A stretch of DNA of 64,000 nucleotides, from NCBI GenBank assembly GCA_006384855.1, contig VCJN01002510.1, positions 124,001 through 188,000 of the forward strand. The letters run 5' to 3'. Positions within the stretch are counted from its first letter, which is position 1; each line of letters opens with the position of its first letter. The notes below the pieces were generated by a model. It was not told the origin of the DNA, ran no database searches, and worked only from the letters and a program-made list of their open reading frames with translations. The position numbers and the translations under genes are program-made. The stretch is from Tetraselmis striata (Eukaryota > Chlorophyta > Chlorodendrophyceae > Chlorodendrales > Chlorodendraceae). Shown here piece by piece: positions 55,621-64,000 of this stretch.

Positions 55621-58600
55621 TTAACCACACATCTCGCGGTAGAACTGGAGCACTTTGGGGTCTGCCTCCAAGGACAGCGGCGCAATGCCGCCCTCAATTC
55701 TGAGCCCCTCCAGACCGCGCACGCGGCTGAGGGCTACGTAGGCCATGCCATACTCGAACGCCTTGGCAAGGCTGACCTCCACCTTGTCAAGCGTCATGCC
55801 CTGGGACCTGTGCACGGAAACTGCCCACGCCAGCGCCAACGGCACCTGCAGCGATAATAAGGAGCGGGCTGAGGGCGCCGCGTGAAACTTGCCAACCATG
55901 CAGCAAAAGGATCGCCGTCTGAGCGCGAGGCATTCATTTGGAAGATGAGCGACCAAATCCCTACTCAGAGTTGAGTACGGGTGCCGGCATACTGAGACAA
56001 ACATGTTTATTTAATAAAAGAGCTTATTTACTTATTTGTTTAAGAACGCGTGATACCCTGCAGGGCCCACATCCAGACGAAAGTGTAACGGAGGTAGAGC
56101 AAAGGCAATAACACTTTACTGGCACCCCAATTTCTGGGAATAATGAGTACTTGCTGGGCTCAGATAGGTGGTCGGGCACCCGTGTGCGCTGAGTCAACAC
56201 CCTCCTGAGCGGAGAATGGTGGATAAGGAGACTGGCGTGGGGTGATCCCCGGCGCATTGGTGGCAGAGTGAAAGCGCCGAGTCTGATGTTGAGGCTTGGG
56301 CGCAGCACCATGAGTCACAGCCCCGCGGCGCGTACACAGCGGGCATCGCGCCGGGTGCCAGGTGCCGCAACGGGACAGCGTGGTGTATCCGTCTTGGGGT
56401 GGGCACCCACCTGCTTGCGCGTGGCTTGCGCGTTTCCGATGGCCAATGACCATTTCTCGCGACCGACCATAACCTGTGGCGCCGAGGGTTGTGGAGAGCA
56501 AAGGCTTAGTTAGCACATGGATAGCAACCACTTCTTACTTTCAAAACTTGGGCATGGGCTTATCATATGTACACAAACGGTCCGCGGATAAATAACAGTT
56601 GCTCTCTGTGCTTGTCGCCCTGCCAGCGAGCGCTGGCTCCGGGTGGATGTGCCTTCAGGGGAGGGAGGGGGGGGGGGGCACCTCGACGCCATTGGAGAAC
56701 TTGACCACGGGCATTTTCTGCGCGCCTCGGAAGCCGCGCACCACGCCCCTGGCGCCGTTGACCAGCTGGGAGCTCGCGTTGATAGTCTGGATGAGCATGA
56801 CCTGCGCGCCCACCTTCAGGTCCAGCCGCGACTTTGCCTGCGCGCGTGAAGCGCATACACAAGCGCGGGGTCAGCGGCCATGCGGGAGTGCGCAAGTAGC
56901 CACCTGCTCCCCTATTGATAGAGGGTGCAAGGCACGCAACGGTGGCCACGCTTTGGGCTGGTTTCACATTGCTGTTGTTGACGACTTTGCAATGGAGGGA
57001 AAACTATATTGGTTGTTTAATATATTCTGGAAATCTGTCGAATACACACTGAATACATTGCGGAATCTCGGACTCAGCGGTGTCAAACAGTGCACCATTT
57101 TTAGGAACCCTGAATCAAATCAAATATTACTACAAATATAGGGTAATTTTATCTTAACTTCAATTCGGGGAGGGGCCGGGGGGCTTGGTGACATCAACGC
57201 ACCGGGCAGCTGCCGCTGAGCTGGTCCATCATGTTCCCCAGGCCGTCGTCCATCGCAAGGTAGCTGACGCTTTCGCCTGGCAAGCGATCCAGCTCCCGCT
57301 GATTCTGCTCCTCGCAGTCAGCGCGATGAGTCTGCAGCTTGGTTGCAACGATGCCGTCCGAGGTGTCCAGCTCCCCGCTGCACCTGTGACCCCACACAGC
57401 ACTGACAATTGAGCGACATGTGCAGGCCCCGCAGTGTCACAGGAACACGGAAGGCTTCAGTGATGCACGGTGAGCGGGAAGGGGAGGGGGTACCTATCCA
57501 GCAGCTCGTTAATCTCCCCTCTGCTTGCCACGCCCTTACGAATCTTCCCAAGCCATCGCACGAATGTCGTGTCGCTCTGGCGGTGGACGCATGTAAGCTC
57601 CAACGACTTATGTATGCATGCCTTCCACGCCTCCGACTCAAAGCAGAATTTGCGCGCCTGTGGAGGGGGACACAGAGCAGCAGGGAGGGTTACGACAGCC
57701 ACAGCAAGCATGCTTACCGCGGGCGAGCGGTCCAGCAGCCACATACGGACGCACCTTTTGCACTGGTGGCAGCTGGTGGAAGTCGCCGACGAGCACCAGC
57801 TGGATGTTGCCAAAGGGGAGGCTCACTCCCCGAACCTGCGAGACAGGTTGTCGTCAAGTCAGAATTCGCTGATATTCTGCAGGCGGCCTGTGGTAGGGTG
57901 ACTGTGCGAGGCGCGTACCGCTCTCGCAATCTTCTCGAGCAGGTCGAACGTTGCTCCGTCGACCATCGATATCTGGCAGGGGTCAGTGAGTTCAACCCAA
58001 GGGTGGTGACCCCCCGCCCCCTCTCATTCTGAATTCACGTGCATCAGGTGTCAGCAAAATGTCAGCGCTGCTGTCCGGGCATTGCATCCAGTACCTCGTC
58101 GATTATCAGCACCTTGCACGCCAACCACTTTCGCCTCGTCTCTGGTCGATTGGCTTTGCGGACAAGCACGTCAAATGGGGCGTCGCCGCGCCCGATGCCA
58201 GCAAAGCTATGCAGCGTGGTGCCGCCTACCAGGACAGCAGTGCCTCAGCATAGACATGGCAACAGGGAGGATGTAGCTACAACGGGAGGGACAGCTACGC
58301 CAGACAAGACTCACCCAGTTGGCATGCTGCCAAGCCAGTCGAGGCCGTGAAGAAGGTCGAATGGGATGGCAGCTCGTGCAGAATGCGGCGCAGCAATAGC
58401 GATTTGCCGGTGCCCGCTGGGCCGGTCAGGAATAAGCTCTTCCCTTGCCTGGGGAATCGTACCACGCAGCGAAAATGAGACGAATAACCTCGATGCACCT
58501 GGCTCAGAACCAGTCGTATGAGCTTATGCAATCAGGGCCGCGCTCACATGATATACTGCAGCGCGACCTCTTGTTCGTCGCTCAGCGGATAAGCCCCTGC

Positions 58601-59570
58601 GGCGGCGGTTTTGCTCGCCTTGACGCCGCCGCCAACCGGAGCCGCAGTCGATATCGCCGTCGACGCGGGGCGCTTTGCCCCGAGCAACCCCATCGCGGGA
58701 ATGGTAGTGGCGTTCCGGTGAGCGGTCCCAGCAGCGGAGTTGGTGCAGTCCTGCAGCGCAGGTCGGAATTTGCCCCCGCTAAGGGCATGCGCGATGCGGT
58801 CGTGCAGCGGCGCCAGCTCCGCCGCTGATCCCCCCGACAGCATCACCTGGCCCCCGCCGAGAAAGGAGGAAGAGGAGGAGGAGGCACGACTGTCAGATAG
58901 CATTGTCCAACGGCCTTCGTATTCTTGCGGCGACTTGCTCGTGAGCTTCACGCAGCAGGCAGGCAGCCCACGCAGACCTTCCGCACCTGCACCGTCCCCC
59001 GCCGCACCCCCAGCGCCGGGCACGTCGCGTCGCCGAGCTTGAGCGTCAGCATGCCCGACTCCACGTTCTTCCCGAACAGCCAAGCCGGCGTCTTGACGCG
59101 CAGCAACACCTGGGCGGCCAGGCCGGAGGAAAGTCGGCCCGTTGTCGTCGCACAGGTGTCAGGACCGCCTCTCGCAGTCCCTGTCGCGCCTACGCACTGT
59201 CCAAGCGCCGCCCGCACCTTGCGCGGCTTCAGGTCCAGCTCCAGCGACCAGCCCCCGGAAGAACTCCGGACGAACGCGAGAGACACGCGACGGCCGCTCT
59301 TTTGCTTTGCGCGCCCGTCCGCAGGGTCCAGCGTGTACTCCAGCCGCACCTGCCGGATCGAACAGCGCGTTATCTCACCGTGCTATGGCATGGGTGGCAG
59401 CAGCTGTCAATGACGACGGGCGTTGTGGCAGCTGGCCCCTGTAGTCGGGTGCATCCGGCCGGGGCGTCGTGGACGCCACTACGGCCGCAACTCCGTGCCA
59501 CCGACCCACCGACTCGGTCCGAAGGGCAGGCAGGCAAGGCAGGGCGGCTCACATTTGCGACAAGCTCCAT
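55621..59570 (-). CDS. PIF1: PIF1-family 5'-3' DNA helicase, 12 exons
   Basis: Helicase that removes telomerase, G-quadruplexes and R-loops and acts in nucleus and mitochondria. Exons: 59,553-59,570; 59,218-59,349; 58,548-59,109; 58,315-58,448; 58,095-58,225; 57,919-57,972; 57,755-57,835; 57,494-57,657; 57,203-57,383; 56,682-56,837; 56,411-56,473; 55,621-55,845. About 635 residues, close to human PIF1 (641). An N-terminal PINT-like segment is followed by [12 protein letters not shown], Walker [40 protein letters not shown] (motif II), [12 protein letters not shown] (motif III), [50 protein letters not shown] and [15 protein letters not shown] (motif VI). The phases agree except in exon 3, where one base seems missing near 58,985-59,010. 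All introns use GT. A poly-C tract follows the donor of exon 10 (56,682). The six-residue first exon is the least certain. Confidence 0.92.
56564..56595 (-). repeat. Dispersed 26-bp motif, inverted copy, in PIF1 intron
   Basis: ACACAAACGGTCCGCGGATAAA is the inverse of motifs at 14,975-15,000 and 34,181-34,208. The last lies in a POLQ intron and this one in PIF1 intron 10. Confidence 0.7.
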
Positions 59571-60466
59571 TTGTGGCACCCGCTTGGCGTGTTGCGTTGA
59601 TTCTGGCTGTCGCGGTGGGCTGCCAACGGGTTATTGTACCCACCCGCTGGCCACGTTGAGCTGCTCGTAACGACGACCAGTAGGCTCGCTAGAATCTTGC
59701 TAGTTAGTTTTACCCACCGCGTCGGAGCCAGGCAGCCATGGTTGCGCCACAGAGTGCCGGCCGCACCGCAAGCACCGCCCGCCAATCCTTACGCCGCCTT
59801 ATAATGAAGCCAGGTACATCTGCTGACAGCGGGCTGGTAGTCTCGATCGGAGGCGTCGATAAGCTGCAGGTCCACGCATCGAGTCGGCTCGCAGCCCGCG
59901 CGTTCCTGGTTGCGTTGTCTCACGCAGCGCAGGCAACTCATTTATGCTGTCGGCTCATACCTGTAGTTCTTTGCTCTCGGTCGTCGCTGGCGCGCTGACC
60001 GCGGACGCGGACGCTCAACGATTTGCAGCTTGATTCTCAATAATGATTACGAATAATGTTCGTATTTATTTCTGGTATTATCCGCTACGAGTATCTGCGT
60101 GTCCTTTCATGATGCTCGCGCAGCATCCGGGCGCGCCGGCGCCCGGCGACTTACGATACGCGCGGGCCGTTAATATCGTCCGTAGCGACCTACTAGTGTG
60201 AATTACAAAAAGGCCAGTCTTGACAAATCCACCGCTAAAAGCAGTACTAAAAGATCAACACCGCAAGCCGCCTAGAGACGGCCCGCATCCCGCAAGAGGC
60301 GGGATGGATGAGTGATGCGCGCCCGGTCCAGGGTCCGGGCCACGCGTGCACGTGTGTGCGAGGGTGGTCCACGGACGTGCTGTGCAACTTCGGCAACATG
60401 ATGGCGGACGAATCTGCGCCGTCTGATGAGGCATCGAGCACGCTAGCTCTCGAGCCGCCACCAAGC
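59571..60466. other. Intergenic region upstream of PIF1
   Basis: No gene recognised. The PIF1 promoter should lie here. 60,255-60,466 has minus-strand open frames that may be a 3' continuation of the unknown ORF to the right. Confidence 0.45.
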
Positions 60467-60957
60467 TCAGGACCCCCAGGAATCTCTTGCGAGTAAGGCC
60501 TCTTGGCGAGCCCGGGTGGTGAACCGAGTGCCCCGCGAAGAGAGGGCGCCCCGATCCGCGGCCAAGCATGCGACACCGCGCACAGTGCCGCGCACCCCCT
60601 TGCTCACCTCAACCACAGTGCCGAAGACCATGCCCGTGTACTCCGACGTGTCCATGTTGTCTCGAAGAGGGCCCTTCTGTCCCGGCTCCGTGTTGTGCCA
60701 CGCTGCATTACGCACTGCCAACCCCCAACAGGTTGTATGTCGCCCAACAGGGAACGATCAAACTGATCCACAGCCGCAGCCCGGGGCACCGTCGTGTACT
60801 TGACCCCGTGCCGCATAGTCTTGAACTCAAGCAGTGTGGGCTTCAAGGTTCGGGGATCATAGCTCACGGTCACGACATTGAACGCCGGGAGGAAGAGCTC
60901 TGCGTCCGGCACCAGGTCCTTGAATTCATCCATGGGTACGGTGTTGCCGAGAGGCAC
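60467..60957 (-). CDS. Unrecognised ORF, frameshifted; possibly mobile-element derived
   Basis: From a possible ATG at about 60,929-60,931 the frame reads MDEFKDLVPDAELFLP, YDPRTLKPTLLEFKTMRHG and AAVDQFDRSLLGDIQP. At a run of five C (60,720-60,725, G in sense) it must shift to continue as VRNAAWHNTEPGQKGPLRDN and SEYTGMVFGTVVE, where a GTGAGC donor may end an exon. The D-x(9)-E-x-K spacing in YDPRTLKPTLLEFK is like a PD-(D/E)XK nuclease core, but that is only a pattern. I do not know the family. It sits among LINE and SINE debris. Confidence 0.4.
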
Positions 60958-61147
60958 TGCCTGTTTTTACAAGTCATCCACCTCGTCCCGGCGTACAACG
61001 ATACCTAGTGACCTACCGCTACTATACGCAAGAATAGTGTGGTAACACGCCCCCTCCGCTCGACTACCGTCGTAAAATTGCGCGTCGTACTAGAATAGCG
61101 CTACCGGTGCTACGGGTACATGTATATATATAAAGGCCCGGGTCGTT

Positions 61148-61374
61148 TGTTCTTTGCCCCAGGGACAGGTCTGGCACCAGTGAAACCCTTGCAACGTCGA
61201 TCTCTACGACGGCCGATTAGATAGAGATCCAGTTACGGAACGCCCTGGGTAGGAGACGCTATGTAATAGTCAACAAGCACATTGCCAAAGCATTCTGCAA
61301 AAAAGCCAATTAAAGGCCAGTGACGGAATTTTCAACATTGTTGGATCACCGTCTAAAACACTGCCATCAAAACA
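61148..61374 (-). mobile_element. 3' fragment of the LINE family, inverted
   Basis: Reverse complement matches 3,140-3,360, including TTTTAGACGGTGATCCAACA and GGGTTTCACTGGTGCCAG. 5'-truncated, as LINE copies usually are. Confidence 0.8.
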
Positions 61375-61397
61375 CACGGCCCGGGTTGTAACTTACA

Positions 61398-61896
61398 AGA
61401 AAAGTTCGCCCCGGGTCATCGGCCAAAGCCGCCCAGCACTTGACCTCGTGCGCCAATTGCAGTCTTAGGTATGGCATTGCCATTGAACCGTTGCCGCATT
61501 CGAGCCCCGAAGGCAGGGCTAATGCATCAACCGGGTAACAAGGGACACGGGCCCGGACAATATTGCCATGAAATGACATAGCCGGGAATCGATCGTCCGG
61601 GGACCTCCCGAGTAGGAGACCACCGCTCTACCGAGCGGACAGTCAACGAGGCCTATCGTATGAATCCGAACGAAAGGTCCCTATATAGTTGTGCCAAGGC
61701 GGAATAATCGCGGCACGCACGTCGTAACGTATACGCTTTATATGTGTCCCGGGTTTACTCGGTTGATGCATTAGCCCTTCGGGGTTCGAATGAGGCAATG
61801 GTCTATGGGCTATGCCAGACCTACGACTGCAGTCGGCGCACGAGGTCAAGTGCTGGGGCGGCTTCGGCCGATGTCCCGGGGCGAACTTTACTTTAC
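61398..61896. repeat. Inverted repeat of a SINE-like unit around a tRNA-like core
   Basis: Left arm 61,398-61,555 and right arm 61,745-61,896 are inverse copies (AAGTTCGCCCCGGG..., CTCGTGCGCC, TAATGCATCAACCG). The right arm contains GGGGTTCGAATG, a B-box-like word. Between the arms, the reverse strand at about 61,575-61,640 reads CCGCTCGGTAGAGCGGTGG ... GATCGATTCCC, resembling the D arm and T arm of a tRNA but without a full cloverleaf. A related piece lies at 731-775. Confidence 0.65.
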
Positions 61897-64000
61897 TTTT
61901 ATACATGTGTTGACGATGTAGTATTCGTACCGCCGGCGGGGAGACCCATATATATAATGATCCAAACATATTCATGGAGTTTCCCAACAATGTTGCTTGT
62001 CCTATCTATTGTAATTCGTTCGGTATGCTGGTGGTTGATTCAACCGGTTAAATTACCGGTACCACCAGGTTTCAGTACGAGCTGCCCCATCGCCCGTGAG
62101 CCATGCGTTCCCGGCCGGGGAGCTACTTAGGACAGCCCCCAGCACCAGCTCGCCCGCCATCTTCCTTCGGCAGCAGCTTCGCGTAAATGAGCGCGAGAGG
62201 GTCGCAGAGGCTGATCAAGTCCGCACCGAGATACCTTTTCCCGTTAGTGAGTCGTCGTGCCGCGCCCATGCGTTACATCATCATGCAGCGATAGACATAT
62301 CCTCGGTAGTGTGCTTTTTTTTCCGACTCGTGCGCCCGATGTCGCTTGCCGTGCTTGCCCTTGCTTGCAGTTGGGACGCTTTCGGGTGGCGATGTGCACG
62401 ATATGGAATTAGAGCTGGGTGGCCCCCATTGGGGGGCGGGGGGGGGGGGGGGGGCGGGGGGGGGAGGTTATACCTCAATACCCGAAGCCGAGTCGCGATA
62501 CGGGCTTCCGTGAGCTACTACCGCAGTGGAGTACCCTCTCGCAGTAATCAACTCTTGAGGTTAGGTGGTGGGGCGGACGCGCTCGGCACCATGGCCGCTG
62601 CTTGTCGCGGTTGTCAACGACGACTACTACGCCTGCCGCAGCAAATCGGCGCGGACGGACGAGGACGTCCGTGTCTTGCAACACGGCCGTTTGCCGTCAT
62701 GTAAGACACTTCAACTCGGTCCGCGGGTTCTCGCAGCAGGGCATCGTGGCATCAACGGTCGTTGCGCGTTGTGGCATCAACGGTCGTTGTGGTTTCTCGA
62801 AACAACCCGTATAATTGTTCCGTTATTACGGAGATGGCGCCGCTCGTGCGCATGTGTTTAGAAGGTTCGTTGCCCTCGCCCCACCTAACCGTGCCGCAAC
62901 AACGTTTGTTGTGGTTGCCGCGGGAAGCGTCATCTACGCGGCTCGGTCGGTCGCACTTCGGTCCGACGTTTTTTACTGCAGCGTCGTCCTCACAAGGACA
63001 ACGACAACCTTAACTTGCCGGCCGGGGGCAGCTCTACCACGTAGCGTGTTCGACATCTCGTGATTCTTGTAACTACCCTTTTCCGGCTCCGGGTTTGGAA
63101 CCTCGGCGGCCGTCGTTGGTGCAGCAGCGGCGGCCACCTCGTCATTACCCACGTCCCGACAACATTGGCATATCGTTACGGGCCGGCGTAAACAGTCAAA
63201 CCCTCTACGCCCGCCAACCCGTTCCCGACTTCACGACATCCCGCCTTTGACATCAGCAAGAGCTGCCCGCCGGGTGGCACCTCCGCCACTTATCGCGACC
63301 ATGCGTGTCGTGCCGCCATCGGAGGTCTGCGACGTGTGACGTGGTCGGCGGCCGTCGCTGATGCAGCAGCGGCGGTCGCCTCGCCACACTCCGCGAGGCG
63401 AGACCCGCGACGACGACTCACCGCCCAGTCGGCAGGTCTTATGCGACTTCGCCAGCAACCCCGACACACATCAAACCCGGTACGGCTCGGCCACGCTGTC
63501 CCTTGTGCCCTTGTGCCCGCGCCCCGATGCGCTATGCGTTTCAGGTGCTGCCCCTCGTGCCAAACGGCGGGACGACCGGCGCTGGTGATAGAAGCGGCGT
63601 ATATACCGCCGTAGTCGCGCGGTGTCACTTGTCCATCCTCCGTAATGTATACTGCCGGTGCATGTGCAAACTTATTACCGTCGCGTCGCGTACAACGTTA
63701 GTACCGTACCCCACTTAGATGTACGTGGCGCGCTCGTGCGCCAAAAGCAACACGGGCAGCCCGTACTCATCGCACAATCATGTGCCGCTCTGTTGGGCAC
63801 TCGCAAACCTGCCCGCTCCTGCTAATCTGCACTACCGGTTCATGTCGCGCGCCGCTATGGCGCGCGGCAATTGTCGCACTGCGGCGTTCGGGAATGGCGC
63901 CTCCCTAATTTCGCAGCGCGTCCGGCCTTATGTCGCCACAACGTTCGCCAACGTTCGCCGGCGTTAACGTTTCCCATCCGCGTCGGCTCTACGCATGCGC
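61897..64000. other. GC-rich end of window, no gene recognised
   Basis: Long open frames on both strands reflect high GC. 62,815-63,063 (VFRYYGDGAARAHVF...) is the most protein-like but has no known relative or splice context. An interrupted G tract lies at 62,432-62,466. GTTGTGGCATCAACGGTCGTT is stuttered at 62,742-62,790. Confidence 0.4.

Noticed and set aside
61575..61655. Functional tRNA gene
   Set aside because: The D arm lacks part of its loop and no proper acceptor stem or anticodon arm can be folded; treated as tRNA-derived repeat.
62096..62704. 202-codon frame with a Gly run
   Set aside because: It crosses a poly-G tract; both flanks lack resemblance to any family.

Overview
This window is nuclear DNA of a eukaryote. 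Every recognisable protein gene is split by spliceosomal introns, and there are no bacterial operons, ribosome-binding sites or CRISPR loci. A green-lineage alga is the best guess. The Y14 N-terminus, the triple-RRM UBP1-type protein and the polymerase theta sequence are closest in character to plant versions, and TGTAA motifs, the usual chlorophyte poly(A) signal, follow two of the genes. That placement is inference, and I do not name a genus. Exons are very GC-rich. Introns and intergenic DNA are crowded with long G/C homopolymers, dinucleotide repeats and mobile elements.

Layout: 1-424, 5' part of an exon-junction-complex Y14/RBM8A gene (minus). 425-5,485, a decayed LINE with its repeats and other repetitive DNA. 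5,486-9,737, an eight-exon D-2-hydroxyacid dehydrogenase (plus). 11,035-14,761, a UBP1/TIA-1-like three-RRM RNA-binding protein (minus), convergent with the dehydrogenase. 14,762-21,648, repeats: microsatellites, a terminal-inverted-repeat (TIR) element, a 225-bp tandem repeat and dispersed inverted pairs. 21,649-42,201, a complete 27-exon DNA polymerase theta gene, POLQ (minus). 42,444-42,615, a possible transit-peptide exon diverging from POLQ. 42,709-50,850, a cluster of related TIR elements, three of them in 1,521-bp tandem and one split by an array of about 18 near-palindromes. 50,851-55,620, mostly unassigned. 55,621-59,570, a complete PIF1 helicase (minus). 60,467-60,957, an unrecognised frameshifted ORF. 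61,148-61,896, LINE and SINE-like debris. 61,897-64,000, nothing recognised.

The genes do not form a pathway. POLQ (theta-mediated end joining) and PIF1 (DNA unwinding, telomere and mitochondrial maintenance) are both genome-maintenance enzymes, and Y14 and UBP1 both act on mRNA, but their proximity is probably chance. Exon models were built by hand: frames were joined at G[T/C]...AG sites and checked by family motifs and phase arithmetic. The most unusual observations are the palindrome-array insertion, poly-C tracts on the sense strand close to splice sites, several GC-AG introns, and one-base frame breaks at short homopolymers inside otherwise intact exons.
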